Assembly: GCF_007896895.1 (NCBI RefSeq)
Contig: NZ_VOGW01000013.1
Location: forward strand, 1-64,000
Direction: 5' to 3'
Origin: Streptomyces misionensis
GTDB lineage: Bacteria; Actinomycetota; Actinomycetes; Streptomycetales; Streptomycetaceae
DNA: 64,000 bases
Positions 19,001 to 33,000 of this stretch are shown one piece after another (positions within the stretch are counted from its first letter, which is position 1; the number at the start of each line of letters is the position of its first letter). The position numbers and the translations under genes are program-made. The notes under the pieces were generated by a model. The model was not told the DNA's origin and searched no databases. It saw only the letters and a program-made list of their open reading frames with translations.

Positions 19001-21036
19001 GTCCGGACGGCACGATCGTCGGCGTCCTGGAGTACGCCACGGCGCTCTTCGAGCACGCCACCGTGGAGCGGTTCGGCGCCCAGCTGGTGCGGCTCCTCAC
19101 GCACGCGGTGGCCGCGCCGGACACCAGGCTGGCCGATCTGGAACTGCTCACGGAAGCCGAACGCCACCGCCAGCTGGTGGAGCTCAACAAGGGCGCGGGC
19201 GAGACGCTCGCCGACCCCGCCGACCGCACCGTGCTGGAGATGATCGAGGCCCGGGCGGCCGAGCACCCGTTCGCCCCGGCGCTGCGGGGCGAACGCACCG
19301 TCACCTTCGGCGAGCTGGACACCGCCGCCAACCGGATCGCGCACCGGCTGAGCGATTCCGGGGTCGGCCCCGATTCCGTGGTCGGCGTCCTGCTGGACCG
19401 CGGCCCGGACCTGATCGGCGCGTTCCTCGGCAGCTGGAAGGCCGGCGCCGGGTATCTGCCGCTCGACCCCGAGCACCCCGCCGAGCGGGTCGCCGCCATG
19501 CTCGCCGACGCGGGCGCCGGCGTGCTGATCACCTCGGCGGAGCACGGCGCCCGGGTGGCGCACCTGTTCCCCGGCGAACTCGTGGTCCTGGACCGCGACC
19601 GGGAGCTGCTTCAGCGGCTGCCGGCCGAGCCGCCCGCGCGCCGCGGCGATCCGCGGGCCACCGCCTACGTGATCTTCACCTCGGGCTCCACCGGGCGGCC
19701 CAAGGGGGTCCGCGTCGAGCACCGCGGCCTGGCCAACCACGTGGCCTGGGCGGTCCGCGACCTGGCCGGCCGCGGCGGCACCGGCGCGGCCCTGTTCTCC
19801 TCCACCGCCTACGACCTGGTCGTACCCAACCTGTACGCGGCGCTGGCCGCCGGGCAGCCGCTGCACCTGCTGCCCGCCGGACTCGACCTCGCCGACCTCG
19901 GGGCCACGCTCGCCGCCCACGCGCCCTACAGCTTCCTGAAGCTGACCCCGGGGCATCTGGAGATCCTCTCCCACCAGCTCACCGACGAGCAGGCGGCCGG
20001 CCTCGCCGAGGTGGTCGTGGTGGCGGGCGAGGCCTTCCCCGGCGAGGCCGCCTCCCGCTGGCTGCGGCTGCTCGGGCCGGGCCGGCTCGTCAACGAGTAC
20101 GGGCCCACCGAGTGCTCCGTCGGCACCTGTGTGCACCCGGTGGACGAGCCGGTCGAGGGCACCGTGCCCATCGGCCGTCCGCTGCCCGGCATGTCGATGT
20201 ACGTCCTCGACGACGGGCTGCGCCCGGTGCCGCCCGGCGGTGTCGGCGAGCTGTACGTGGGCGGCACCGGAGTCGCCCGCGGCTACACCGGCCGGCCCGG
20301 CCAGACCGCCGAGCGTTTCCTGCCCGATCCCTACGGGCGGCCCGGCGACCGCCTCTACCGCACCGGCGACCTGGCCCGCCGGCTGCCGGACGGCACGGTC
20401 GACTTCCTCGGCCGCGTGGACCACCAGATCAAGGTGCGCGGCCACCGCGTCGAACCCGGCGAGATCGAGTCGGTCCTGGTCGCCCACCCGGGCGTGCGCG
20501 AGGCCGTCGTACTCGCCGGGCAGGGCCTGACGGCGTACACGGTGCCCGCCGGGCCCCAGCCGCCGTCGGCCGGTGAACTGACCGCGCACTGCGCGCGGTC
20601 GCTGCCCGCCTACATGGTCCCCACCGACTTCGTCGCGATCGACGCCGTACCGCTGACGCCCAACGGCAAACTCGACCGGGCCGCGCTGCCGGACCCCGCC
20701 GCCGAGGCCGCCGAGGCCGGGCACACCGGCCCGCGCGACATCGTCGAGGAGCGGATCGCCGCCGTCTGGACCGGCCTGCTCGGCCGGGAGCCCGGCATGG
20801 ACGACGACTTCTTCCACAGCGGCGGCAACTCCATCCTCGGCATCCGGCTGATCTCCGCGATCCAGAACGAGTTCCAGGTCGCCCTGCCGCTGCGCGCCCT
20901 CTTCGAAGATCCCACGCCGGCCCGGCTCGCCCGCGCCGTCGAGGCACTCGTCCAGGCCGAACTCGACGGCGCCCGGACCGACGAGTCCTCCCCGAACCTT
21001 CCGCACTCCTCGCAGACCAAGGAGCACTCCGCATGA
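16024..21036 (+). CDS. NRPS, two modules, A-T-C-A-T
   Basis: This 1670-residue synthetase has domains in the order A1 (about 25-500), T1 (FFQLGGTS, Ser560), C (about 605-1045, canonical HHIACDG with H739/H740), A2 (about 1070-1560) and T2 (FHSGGNS, Ser1603). It starts with an A domain, so the stand-alone C protein upstream probably acylates residue 1. By eye the A1 specificity code is D-A-W-Q-F-A-T-I-D, close to published Gln codes (DAWQFGLID). A2 reads D-L-P-K-V-A-E-V-G, close to Asn codes (DLTKLGEVG) but with Pro for Thr. No epimerisation domain is present. The ATG at 16024 follows AGAGGAA; an in-frame reading from 15922 would run through the pyrimidine-rich leader. The stop overlaps the next NRPS start (ATGA). 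Confidence 0.95.
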   Translation: MTTQIRQDDATDTAHLATLAEVVARQTAWTPDAVAVVTAQGESHSYAELDARARRLAVLLRRSGVTRESLVGVHLHRGLDLVVSLLAVWKAGAAYVPLDPAHPAERLEWMAADAGLALVITESAPTGTLLGTPVLGLTERRETLAALPADAPDTPADPDGAAYAVYTSGSTGRPKGVVVTHEGIANRVRWSVREHGIGPGDRVLQKTTMGFDAATWEVFAPLVGGATLVLAPVGAERDPAALVRSAADRGITVLQVVPSVLRLLVDEPAWAELTGLRLLFSAGEPLHAELCRRALDRSGSADLRIWNTYGPTECSIDITAQAYDAGQDGGPVPIGRPLDGMRVLVLDPGGRPVPVGVIGELYAAGAGVARGYLGRPGLTAERFVPDPYGPPGSRLYRTGDLVRWRSDRTLEYRGRADEQVKVNGVRVEPGEVSAALLAHPEVEAAVVVAAPAHDGGMRLVAYSVTGDGRPPRDWRPFLAGRLPAALVPTQLVPLTELPLTANGKIDRAALPAPAPELSAAQEHIAPRTDEERTVAEVWTEVLGVADPGAGDDFFQLGGTSLSLTRLAARLRDRSGAAIELAALFTASTLEAQARLIARASAEEPFVAVPRTGRLPFSFGQRRLAFLDRLEPGGAEWVSPLLIDLPEGARTDDVQRTLDLLERRHEALRTRFPADLVEQGPLLAVPGRVELTETTVERSALGELLAERFARGFDLERGPLWRAVLVRFPQGAPLLVITVHHIACDGWSSVILEREFTEAHAAFAAGRSPELPELPFGYVDYAAWQRARLTEDRLAADAAHWRETLAGHTPLPLPTDHRRPARRDHRGAVVPLTIPAEVVRPLTELGREHGATLFMTLLTAFATLLARHSGESDIVVGTPVVGRTRPETEHLVGFFLNSLPLRCDMDGGLGFDEALRRVRAVTLDAFAHQELPFDRLVEEVQDGRDPSRTPVYQAAFDLLDAELTTAGVDFGELAELGDSWRIAKTDLSLFLRPRPDGTIVGVLEYATALFEHATVERFGAQLVRLLTHAVAAPDTRLADLELLTEAERHRQLVELNKGAGETLADPADRTVLEMIEARAAEHPFAPALRGERTVTFGELDTAANRIAHRLSDSGVGPDSVVGVLLDRGPDLIGAFLGSWKAGAGYLPLDPEHPAERVAAMLADAGAGVLITSAEHGARVAHLFPGELVVLDRDRELLQRLPAEPPARRGDPRATAYVIFTSGSTGRPKGVRVEHRGLANHVAWAVRDLAGRGGTGAALFSSTAYDLVVPNLYAALAAGQPLHLLPAGLDLADLGATLAAHAPYSFLKLTPGHLEILSHQLTDEQAAGLAEVVVVAGEAFPGEAASRWLRLLGPGRLVNEYGPTECSVGTCVHPVDEPVEGTVPIGRPLPGMSMYVLDDGLRPVPPGGVGELYVGGTGVARGYTGRPGQTAERFLPDPYGRPGDRLYRTGDLARRLPDGTVDFLGRVDHQIKVRGHRVEPGEIESVLVAHPGVREAVVLAGQGLTAYTVPAGPQPPSAGELTAHCARSLPAYMVPTDFVAIDAVPLTPNGKLDRAALPDPAAEAAEAGHTGPRDIVEERIAAVWTGLLGREPGMDDDFFHSGGNSILGIRLISAIQNEFQVALPLRALFEDPTPARLARAVEALVQAELDGARTDESSPNLPHSSQTKEHSA

Positions 21037-24000
21037 CCACCGGCGCAGAGCACTCTTCCACCGGCGACCGCCTGCGCGCTGAACTGCTGCGCCGGCTGGC
21101 GGGCCGCACCACCGAACAGCGCCGGCCCGAGATCCCGCGCGCCGACCGGGAGCAGCCGCTGCGGCTGTCCCCGGGCCAGCAGCAGATGTGGTTCCTGCAG
21201 CGGCTCGAACCGGACAGCCACGAGTACATCGTCCCGCTGACGCTGCGGCTGACCGGCCCGCTGGACGAGGCCGCGCTGCGCCGGGCCGTGGACGCGGTCG
21301 CCGCCCGGCACGAGGTCCTGCGCACCCGCTACGACTTCGTGGCCGGCCGGCCCGTGCAACTGGTCGATCCCGCGGGGCCCGTGCCGTTCACCACCACCGA
21401 CCTGGGCGCGCTGCCCGCCGCCGAGCGCCCGGACGTAGCCCGCGCCCGGGCCGCGGCCTGCGCCCGCGAGCCCTTCGACCTGGGCGCCGAATGGCCGCTG
21501 CGGGTCCGCCTGTTCCGGCTCGGCGACGAGGACTGGGTGCTCGCCCTGCTCTTCCACCACATCGCCTGCGACGCCTGGTCCACCCAGATCTTCGCCCGCG
21601 ACCTCAGCGCCTGCTACCGGGGCGAGCAGCCCGGCCCCGCGCTGGAGGTGCAGTACGCCGACTACGCCGAGTGGCAGGCGGGGCGCACGGAGGGCGCCGC
21701 GCTCGCCCCGCACCTCGACTACTGGCGGCGGCAGCTCGCCGGGGTGGCCCCGCTCGAACTGCCCACCGACCGGCCGCGTCCGCCGGTGCGGGACACGTCG
21801 GGCGCCACCGAGGCCTTCGCCCTGCCGGACGCGTTGTCCGCACGGCTGCGGGAGCTGGCCGCCGCCCACCGCACCACGCTGTTCACGGTGCTGCTGACCG
21901 CCTACCAGACCCTGCTGTCGAAGTACACGTCGAGTACCGACATCGCGGTCGGCACCGTCGTCTCCGGGCGGGTGCGCCCCGAGGTGCAACAGCTCATCGG
22001 CTACGGCATCAACAGCCTGGTGATGCGGGCCGCGTGGGACGGCGATCCCCGGTTCAGCGCTCTGCTGGAGCGGGGCCGCACCGTCGTCCTGGACGCCTTC
22101 GACCACCAGGAGACGCCGTTCGCCCGGCTGGTGGACGAGCTCCAGCCCGAGCGGGACCTCTCGCGCACCCCGCTGTTCCAGGCCGCGTTCACCCTGCACG
22201 AGTCCCGCACCGCCGCCTACGACCTGCCGGGCGTGCGCGTGGAGCCCTTCGACGTACCGGCCTCGGTGGCCCGGTTCGACCTCCAGTTGCAGGTCGAGGA
22301 GTCCCCCGACGGCTCCTTGCAGGGCCGGTTCGAGTACGCCACCGCGCTGTTCGACCGGTCGACCGCCGCCCGGTTCGCCCGCCACCTGGTGCGCCTGCTG
22401 CACGCCGTGGCGGACACCCCCGACGCCCGGCTGTCCGCGCTGTCCGTCCTGGACGAGGCCGAACTCGCCGTCCTCGTCGACCCGCTCACCACCGAGGCGG
22501 CCGACCCCCGGCTCGTCCACGAGGTGTTCGAGGCACGGGCCGCGGCCACCCCGGACGCGATCGCGGTCGTCTCCGACGGCCAGGCCCTCACCTATGCCGA
22601 GCTGAACGCCCGCGCCAACCGCGTCGCCCACCGGCTGATCGCCCTCGGCGCGGGCCCCGACCTGGTCGTGGGCATCTGTGTGGAGCGCGGCCCGGAGCTG
22701 ATCCCCGCGATCCTCGGCGTCCTGAAGTCCGGCGCCGGATACCTCCCGCTCGACCCGGCCAACCCGGCCGAGCGTCTCGGCTATGTCGTCGGCGACGCCG
22801 GGCCCCTCGCCGTCCTGACCGAAACCGCGCACGTGGATCTGGTGGACGGCATCCACGACGGCCCCGTGGTCGTGCTCGACCAGGAGCGCGAGAGCGCGGC
22901 ATGGGCGGCGCTGCCGGAGTCGAACCCGGCCGCGGCCGGCCACCCCGACCAGCTGATCTACGTCATCTACACCTCCGGCTCCACCGGCCGCCCCAAGGGT
23001 GTCTGCCTCACCCACCGCAATGTGCTGCGCCTGCTGACCACCGCCGACCGCCACTACGGCTTCTCCCCCGAGGACGTCTGGCCGCTCTTCCACAGCTACG
23101 CCTTCGACGTCTCGGTCTGGGAGATGTGGGGCGCGCTGCTGCACGGCGGCCGGCTCGTCGTCGTACCCGCCGCGGTGACCCGTTCCCCGGACGAGTTCCT
23201 CGATCTGCTGGTCGAACAGCGGGTCACCGTGCTCAACCAGACGCCGTCCGCGTTCCGCGCGCTGGTGTCCGCGGCCGCCGAGGGCGACGAACGCATCGGC
23301 CGGCTGCGGCTGCGCGCCGTCGTCTTCGCCGGCGAGAAGCTCCAGGTCCCCGACCTCCAGCCGTGGGTGGACCGGCTCGGCCTGGACCGCCCGGCGCTGC
23401 TCAACATGTACGGGATCACCGAGACCACGGTCCACACCACCTACTACCGGGTGGGCCCCGCCGACCTGCGCCCCGACGCGGGCAACCCCATCGGGGTCCC
23501 CCTCGGCGATCTCCGGGTGCACCTCCTGGACGCCTGGGGTGAGCCCGTCCCCGTCGGCGTCTTCGGCGAGATCCATGTCGCGGGCCCCGGCGTGGCCCGC
23601 GGCTACCTGGGCCGGCCGGCGCTGACGGCGGAGCGCTTCGTGCCCGACCCGTTCGGCCCGCCCGGTTCCCGGCTCTACCGCAGCGGCGACATCGCGCGCC
23701 GACTGCCCGACGGCTCCCTGGAGTTCCTCGGGCGCGCCGACGGACAGATCAAGATCCGCGGCTACCGTGTCGAACTCGGCGAGATCCAGGCCGCGTTGAC
23801 CGAGCTGGACGGCATCCGCGACGCGGTGGTCGTGCTCCGCGAGGACGTGCCGGGCCAGAAGGAGCTCGTCGCGTACACGGTGCTCGCCCCGGAGACCTCC
23901 TACGAGCCGGCCGAGCTGCGTGAACTCCTCGGCGCCCGGCTGCCGTCCTACATGGTCCCGGCCGCGTTCGTCGCCCTGGACCGGCTGCCGCTGACCACCA

Positions 24001-27000
24001 ACGGCAAGCTGGACCGCCGTGCCCTGCCCGCCCCGAGCGGCGACGCCCGCCGGGCCGGCGGCGCCTACACCGCCCCGCGCACCCCCACCGAGGAGCGACT
24101 GGCCGAGGTGTGGGCCGAGGTGCTCGGCCTGGACAAGGTCGGCGTCGATGACGGCTTCTTCGACCTCGGCGGCGACTCCATCCGGGCCGTCGCCCTGGTC
24201 GGCGCGATCCGCTCGGCCGGCCACGACATCACCGTCCGCGACGTCTTCGAGTACCGCACGGTCGCCCGCCTCGCCGAACTGCTCACCGGCCGCTCCGCGC
24301 CCGCCGTGGTGCCCGACCCGGTACGGCCCTTCGCCCTCATCGACGCGGCGGACCGGGCACTGCTGCCGGAAGGGGTGGCCGACGCCTACCCGCTCTCACA
24401 GGTGCAGGCGGGCATGGTGCTGGAGATGTCCGTCGCCGACGGGCAGAACAACTACCACAACGTGACGAGCTTCCGGCTCCGCGACGAGCGTCCCTACGAC
24501 CACCCGTCGCTGGTCGAGGCCGCGCGGATCGTCGTGGCACGCCACGAGGCGCTGCGCACGTCACTGGACCTGACCGGCTACTCCGTCCCGATGCAGCTGG
24601 TCCACGAGATCGCCGACATGCCCGTGGGCACCCAGTCGCTGCACGGCCTGACCGAGGAGGAGATCAGGGACGCGGTACGCGCGTACACCGCCCGCGAACG
24701 CGCCCGCGTCTTCGACCTGTCCGTGCCCACCCTCATGCGGCTGTTCGCCCACGACACCGGCAACGGCAGCTGGTGGCTGTCGATCACCGAGTGCCACCCC
24801 GTCCTGGAGGGGTGGAGCCACCACTCCATGCTGATGGAGATCCTCGATGTGTACGGCGCCCTCCGCGACGGCCGCCCCGTCGAGGAGCCCGAGCGGCCCG
24901 GCACCCGGTTCGCCGACTTCATCGCCGCAGAACTCCAGGCCCTGGAGGACCACGACGACCGGGCGTACTGGAGCCGTGTCGTCGCCGACCACGCCCCGCT
25001 GGAGGTCCCGGCCGGCTGGGGCGACGGCGCCGACGCACCCCGCGCCACCTACCAGGCCTCCGTCCCGGTCACCGATCTGGAGGACCGGCTGCGGGCGCTC
25101 GCCGGCCGGGCCCGGGTGTCGATGAAGAGCGTGATGCTGGCGGCGCATCTGAAGGTGATGAGCCAGCTGACCGGCGAGGCCGCCTTCCACACCGGCCTGG
25201 TCTGCGACGCCCGCCCCGAACTGCCCGGCGCCGACCGCGTCTACGGCATGTACCTCAACACGCTGCCGTTCGCCTTCGAGACGGGCCGCGCCGCCACCTG
25301 GCGGGAGCTGGTCACCCAGGTCTTCGCCGCCGAGATCGAGTTGTGGCCGCACCGCCGCTACCCCATGCCGGCCGTGCAGCGGCTGGCCGGCAGCGGTCAG
25401 CTGCTGCACGTGTACTTCAACTACCAGGACTTCCACCAGGTCGACACCGAGCGCGTCGACCACGAGGCCGCGATCGACGACAGCCCCACCGAGTTCCCGC
25501 TGACCGTCTCCAGCCGGGGCGGCCATGTCATCGTCACGGCGAACGGCCGGATGGTGTCGCAGGAGAACGCGGAGCGGATCGCCGCGATGTACCGGCTGGT
25601 GCTGGAGGCGATGGCCGCCGACTTCGACGGCGACGCCCAGGCGGTGTATCTGCCGCTCGGGGAGCGGGAGGTGGTCCTGCGGCGGTGGAACAACGCCGAC
25701 ACGGACGAACAGGCCGCCTTGGTTCCGGAGTCGTTCGCGGAGCAGGTGGCGCGGGTTCCGGGAGCTGTGGCGGTCACCTCGGGAGGCGTGTCGCTGACGT
25801 ACGCCGAACTGGACGACCGCTCCGCGCGGTTGGCCGGGGCTTTGGCTGCCGCTGGTGTCGGCGCCGGTGATGTCGTCGCCGTCCTGCTGGAGCGTGGCGT
25901 CGGTCTCCTCGTCGCCCTGCTCGCGGTGCAGCGCACCGGCGCCGCGTACCTCCCCCTGGACGCCACGCACCCCGCCGGACGCCTGACCGGGATCATCGAG
26001 GACGCCGCACCCGCGGTGCTGCTGACGCAGGAGTCGCTGCACGAGACGGCCACGGAGATCCACCAGGGCACGTGTGTGCTGGTGGAGGAGGCGGTCACGG
26101 CCGAGCCGCTGGCGCCTCGCTCCGTCGATCCGTCGGCGGTGGCATACGTCCTCTACACCTCCGGCTCCACCGGCCGCCCCAAGGGCGTCCAGATCAGCCA
26201 CGGTGCGCTGGGCAACCTCCTCACCGGCATCCGGCGTGTGCTCGGGCGGTCGGAGGCGGTGGAGTCGTGGCTGGCGTCGACTTCGGTGTCGTTCGACATC
26301 TCCGGTCTGGAGCTGTACCTGCCGCTGGCGGGAGGCCACCGGGTCGTCATCGCCGAGTCCGGGCAGGACCTGGTCGAACTGATCGAGACCGAGCACGTCA
26401 CCCACGTCCAGGCCACCCCCTCCGGGTGGAAGCTCCTGCTGGAGTCCGGATTCCGCACCACCTCCGTCACAGCCCTCGTCGGCGGTGAGGCACTCCCCCT
26501 CGAACTGGCCCAGACCCTGCGCTCCCACGTGGCACGCCTCGTCAACGTCTACGGCCCGACCGAGACCACCATCTGGTCCACCACGTGGGAGGTTCCCGCC
26601 GATCCGACGGGCGTCTCCATTGGTGCGCCGATCGACAACACCCAGCTCTACATCGTCGACACCCACATGGAACCCGTCCCCGTCGGTGTGGTGGGTGAGC
26701 TGTGCATCGCCGGTGACGGAGTCGCCCAGGGCTACCTCGGACGCCCCGCGTTGACCGCAGAGCGTTTCGTCCCCGACCCCTTCGGCCCCGCCGGCACCCG
26801 CCTCTACAAAACAGGCGACCTCGCCCGCCGCATGCCCGACGGCTCCCTGGAGTTCCTCGGCCGCACCGACCACCAGGTCAAGATCCGCGGCTACCGCATC
26901 GAACTCGGCGAGATCGAATCCCGCCTCCTCACCCACCCCACCGTCAAAGACGCCACCGTCATCGCGCGTACTGAGGAATCGGGCGACACCTGGCTCGTCG

Positions 27001-30000
27001 GCTACCTGATTCCCAACGGTGCGGTCGATCAGGGTGAGTTGCGGGCGCACTTGCGTGAGGAACTGCCCGATTACATGGTCCCCGGCGCCTTCGTCGAACT
27101 CGACACCTGGCCGCTGAACACCGCCGGCAAGCTCGACCGCAAGGCCCTGCCCGCGCCCGAAGTGGTGCCCCAGGCCGAGTACGTCGCCCCCCGCACCGAA
27201 GCCGAGAGAAAGATCGCCGACGCCTGGGCAGCCGCGCTCGGACTCGAACAGGTCAGCGTCGAGGACTCCTTCTTCGACCTCGGCGGCGACTCCATCCGCG
27301 CCATCGTCCTCGTCGGCGCCATCCGCTCCGCCGGCTTCCAGGTCGCCGTCCAGGACATCTTCGAACACCGCACCATCACCGAACTCGCCGACCACCTCGA
27401 CACCCACAACACCCCCGCCCAAACCGACCACTACGTCCAGCCCTTCGAGCTGATCAACGACCACGACCGCATCCTCCTCCCCCCAGACGTCACCGACGCC
27501 TACCCCGTCTCCCAGGTCCAGCTCGGCATGCTCGTCGAAATGTCCCTCGGCACCGAACGCGCCGCCTACCACAACGTCGACGCCTTCCGCATCCGCGACG
27601 ACCAGCCCCTCGACCCCACCGCACTCCAACACGCCACCGACGAACTCATCACCCGCCACGAAACCCTCCGCACCGGCTTCGACCTCACCGGATACTCCGA
27701 ACCCCTGCAACTCGTGCACGAGAAGGCGGACTTGCGGGTCACGGTCGGCGCTCCGGACGACGGTGAGTGCGAGAACGAGCAGCGCGCCACGCCGTTCGAC
27801 CCCGCGGTCCCGCCGCTGATCCGGGTCAACGCGCTGGCGGGGGCCCACGAGCACGAGTGGCAGCTCGTCTTCACCCACGCGCATCCGATCCTGGAGGGCT
27901 GGAGCTACCACGCCCTGCTCACCGAGTTGCTGGACCTGTACCGCGCTTTCCGGGACGGCCGGGACGTCGCGCCGGCGGCGAGTGAAGGCAGCCGCTTCGC
28001 CGACTTCATCGCGGCCGAGCAGGCGTCCGTGGCCGGCGAGTCGGATCAGGCCTACTGGGGGCGCGTGGTCGCCGATCACACCACGCTGACCGTGCCGGCC
28101 GGCTGGGGTGACGAGTCGGTCGCGGCCGGTACCGCCCACCGCTTCCCGATCGAGCTGCGCGATCTGGACGAGCGGCTGCGGGCGCTCGCCGGCCGGGCCC
28201 GGGTGTCGATGAAGAGCGTCCTGCTGGCCGCGCACCTCAAGGTGCTGAGCCAGCTGACGAGCGAGACCGCCTTCCACACCGGCCTGGTCTGTGACACGCG
28301 TCCGGAGCTGCGGGGCGCCGACCGCGTCTACGGCCTGCACCTCAACACGATCCCGTTCCCCTTCGACGCGGATCGGGCCGTCACCTGGCGGGAGCTGGTG
28401 GCACAGGTCTTCGAGCAGGAGACCGAGCTGTGGCCGCACCGCCGCTACCCGCTGCCCGCCATCCAGCGTGACGCCGGTGGCAACCGGTTGCTGGACGTCT
28501 ACTTCAACTACCAGGACTTCAGCAAGGTCGACGGCGAAGAGGTCGACGAACTCGGCGACATCGACGAGGTGCCGACCGAGTTCCCGCTGATGGTCGCCAC
28601 TCGTGGCAGCTACATCGTCCTGACCGCCGACGGCCGGATGGTGTCCCGGGCGAACGCGGAGCGGATCGCCGCGATGTACCGGCTGGTGCTGGAGGCGATG
28701 GCCGCCGACTTCGACGGCGACGCCCAGGCGGTGTATCTGCCGCTCGGGGAGCGGGAGGTGGTCCTGCGGCGGTGGAACAACGCCGACACGGACGAACAGG
28801 CCGCCTTGGTTCCGGAGTCGTTCGCGGAGCAGGTGGCGCGGGTTCCGGGAGCTGTGGCGGTCACCTCGGGAGGCGTGTCGCTGACGTACGCCGAACTGGA
28901 CGACCGCTCCGCGCGGTTGGCCGGGGCTTTGGCTGCCGCTGGTGTCGGCGCCGGTGATGTCGTCGCCGTCCTGCTGGAGCGTGGCGTCGGTCTCCTCGTC
29001 GCCCTGCTCGCGGTGCAGCGCACCGGCGCCGCGTACCTCCCCCTGGACGCCACGCACCCCGCCGGACGCCTGACCGGGATCATCGAGGACGCCGCACCCG
29101 CCGTCCTGCTCACCCAGAAGTCGCTGCACGAGACGGCCACGGAGATCCACCAGGGCACGTGTGTGCTGGTGGACGAGGGTGCGGCGGCCGAGCCGCTGGC
29201 GGCCCGCTCCGTCGATCCGTCGGCGGTGGCATACGTCCTCTACACATCCGGCTCCACCGGCCGCCCCAAGGGCGTCCAGATCAGCCACCTCGCCCTCGGC
29301 AACCTCCTCACCGGCATCCGCCGCACACTCGGCGCCCCCACCAGCCCCGAATCCTGGCTGGCCTCGACCTCCGTGTCGTTCGACATCTCCGGTCTGGAGC
29401 TGTACCTCCCCCTCACCGGAGGCCACCGGGTCGTCATCGCCGAGTCCGGGCAGGATCTCGTCGACCTCATCGAGACCGAGCACGTCACCCACGTCCAGGC
29501 GACCCCCTCCGGGTGGAAACTCCTGCTGGAGTCCGGGTTCCGCACGGCCTCGGTCACGGCCCTCGTGGGTGGTGAGGCGCTTCCGGTCGAGCTGGCCCAG
29601 GTGCTGCGCTCCCGCGTGGCGCGCCTCGTCAACGTGTACGGCCCGACCGAGACGACCATCTGGTCCACCACGTGGGAGGTTCCCGCCAACCCCACGACCG
29701 TCTCCATCGGTGCGCCCATCGACAACACCCAGCTCTACATCGTCGACACCCACATGGAACCCGTCCCCGTCGGTGTGGTGGGCGAGCTGTGCATCGCCGG
29801 CGACGGAGTCGCCCAGGGCTACCTCGGACGCCCCGCACTCACCGCCGAACGCTTCGTCCCCGACCCCTTCGGCCCCGCCGGCACCCGCCTCTACAAAACA
29901 GGCGACCTCGCCCGCCGCATGCCCGACGGCTCCCTGGAATTCCTCGGCCGCACCGACCACCAGGTCAAGATCCGCGGCTACCGCATCGAACTCGGCGAGA

Positions 30001-33000
30001 TCGAATCCCGCCTCCTCACCCACCCCACCGTCAAAGACGCCACCGTCATCGCCCGCACCGAAGACACGGGCGACACCTGGCTCGTCGGCTACCTCATCCC
30101 CAACGACACCACCGACCACAACGAACTCCGCGCCCACCTGCGCGAAACCCTCCCCGACTACATGGTCCCCGGCGCCTTCGTCGAACTCGACACCTGGCCG
30201 CTCAACACCGCAGGCAAGCTCGACCGCAAGGCCCTCCCCACACCCGAACGGGGCGAGGAGAGGCCATATATAGCCCCGCGCACAAATGACGAGGCGAGGA
30301 TCGCCGGTGCCTGGGAGACGGCTCTCGGGTTGGAACGAGTCGGCGTCGATGACAGCTTCTTCGACCTCGGTGGCGACTCCATCCGCGCGGTGTCGCTCGT
30401 CGGTGCGCTCAAGGCGCTCGGCTACAGCCTGACCGTTCGGACGATCTTCACGTACCAGACCGTCGCGGAGTTGGCCCGCCACCTCGCGGCTCAAGCACCT
30501 CAGGAGGAGAGCGTGTCACCGTCGGAGAAGGACTCCCGTACGGCAACCGCCGACGCGGCGGAGGCGCTCACCGGGGCGCTCCGTGCGGCTGGTATCGACC
30601 TCGCGTCGGGTGGCCTTTCCGAGAACACGTCGGTGGCCGACCTGCTCGCGCTGCTCCAGCAGAAGCAGGCCGAGCCCGAAGCCGCCACCGAGGCCGCCGG
30701 CCCGAAGGAGGCGGGGACCGCCCCTTTCGCCCTGGTCCCCGCTGAGGACCGCGATCGAATACCCGAGGGACTGGCGGACGCCTACCCGCTCTCCCAGGTC
30801 CAGACGGGCATGGCGGTCGAGGTGCTCCTCGAGAACGCGGGTGACGACTACCACCGCGTCACGTCGTTCCGCGTCCGGGACGGGCACGCGTTCTCCCGCG
30901 AGGCGCTGGAGACGGCGGCGCGCACGGTCGTCGCCCGGCACGAGATCCTGCGGACGTCCATCGCCCTGACCGGTTTCTCCGTGCCCATGCAGCTGGTGCA
31001 CGCCGACGCCGAAGTGCCGGTCGCCGTGGAGGACTTCACCGACCTCGGTGAGGCGGCCACGCGGGATGCCGTGCGCGCGTACGTCAGGCGCGAGGAGGAC
31101 ACTCCGTTCGACCTGGACACGGCACCGCTGCTGCGGGTGGCGGGCCTGGTCGAGAGCGCCGACTGCTGGTCGCTCGCGCTGACCCACAGCCACATCATCC
31201 TGGAAGGGTGGAGCCACCACTCGCTGCTGATGGAGCTCCTGGACGTCTACCGCGCGGTGCGCGACGGCCAGGACCCGGACGCCGGCCGGGAGGCCGTCGG
31301 GGTGCGGTTCGCCGACTTCGTCGCGGGCGAGCTGGAGTCCCTCGGCGACGACGCCGACCGCGCCTACTGGCAGCGGATCGTCGCCGATCACCCGGCCGTC
31401 ACCCTTCCGGCGGGCTGGGGCGAGGAGTCCACGGCGGACTCCTTCCGGCAGCCGGTCGCGTACCGCGACCTGGAGGACGGTCTCCGGGCGCTCGCCGAGC
31501 GGGCCCGCGTCTCCATGAAGAGCGTGCTCCTCGCCGCCCACCTGAAGGTGATGAGCCAGCTCACCGAGGAGGAGTCCTTCTCGGCCGGCCTGGTCTTCGA
31601 CGCCCGTCCCGAACTCCTCGGCGCGGAAAAGGTGTTGGGAATGCACCTCAACACGGTGCCGTTCGCGCACCGGCGCGGTGCGCCCACCTGGGCGCGGCTG
31701 GTGCGCCAGGTCTTCGAGCAGGAGATGGACCTGTGGGAGCACCGCCGCTACCCGCTGCCGTCCATCCAGCGGCTGACCGAGGCCGGGCAGCCCGCGGTCG
31801 AGGTGCTGTTCACGTACCAGAACTACCACCAGGTCGACACCGGCCTGATCGAGGTCGGCGCGGAACAGGGTGACACCACCTCCCAGTTCCAGCTCGCCGT
31901 CACCACGCTGGCCGGCCACCTCATGCTGACGGCCGACGGCAACGCCCTCTCGCGGGTGAACGCGGAGCGGATCGCCGCGATGTACCGGCTGGTGCTGGAG
32001 GCCATGGCCGCCGACCCGGACGGCGACGCACTGGCGACCCGCCTCCCCGACGAGGAGCAGGTGCACGTCGTCGCCCGCTGGAACGACACGACGACGGACG
32101 AACCGGCCCGTTGTGTTCCGGAGTTGTTCGCCGAGCAGGTGGCGCGGGTCCCGGGAGCGGTGGCTGTCACGTCGGGCGGCGTGTCGCTGACGTACGCCGA
32201 ACTGGACGACCGCTCCGCGCGGTTGGCCGGGGCTTTGGCCTCCGCTGGTGTCGGCGCCGGTGATGTCGTCGCCGTCCTGCTGGAACGGAGTGCGGATCTA
32301 CTCGTCGCCCTGCTCGCGGTGCAGCGCACCGGCGCCGCGTACCTGCCGCTGGACGCCACGCACCCCGCCGGACGACTGACCGGGATCATCGAGGACGCCG
32401 CGCCCGCGGTGCTGCTGACGCAGGAGTCGCTGCACGAGACGGCCACGGAGATCCACCAGGGGCCCCGTGTGCTGGTGGACGAGGGTGCGGCTGCCGAGCC
32501 GCTGGCGCCTCGCTCCGTCGATCCGTCGGCGGTGGCATACGTCCTCTACACCTCCGGCTCCACCGGCCGCCCCAAGGGCGTCCAGATCAGCCACGGTGCG
32601 CTGGGCAACCTCCTCACCGGCATCCGCCGCATACTCGGCGCCCCCACCGGTTCCGAGTCCTGGCTGGCGTCGACTTCGGTGTCGTTCGACATCTCCGGTC
32701 TGGAGCTGTACCTCCCCCTCACCGGAGGCCACCGGGTCGTCATCGCCGAGTCCGGGCAGGACCTGGTCGAACTGATCGAGACCGAGCACGTCACCCACGT
32801 CCAGGCCACCCCCTCCGGGTGGAAACTCCTCCTGGAGTCCGGATTCCGCACCACCTCCGTCACAGCCCTCGTCGGCGGTGAGGCACTCCCCCTCGAACTG
32901 GCCCAGACCCTGCGCTCCCACGTGACGCGCCTCGTCAACGTCTACGGCCCGACCGAGACCACCATCTGGTCCACCACCTGGGAAGTCCCCGCCAACCCCA

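Noticed and set aside
15925..21027. 1700-residue minus-strand open frame opposite the first NRPS, and similar ones of 1204-1977 residues opposite the second
   Set aside because: The proteins are Gly/Arg/Val/Gln-rich without domains and mirror NRPS codons exactly. They result from high third-position GC, not antisense genes.
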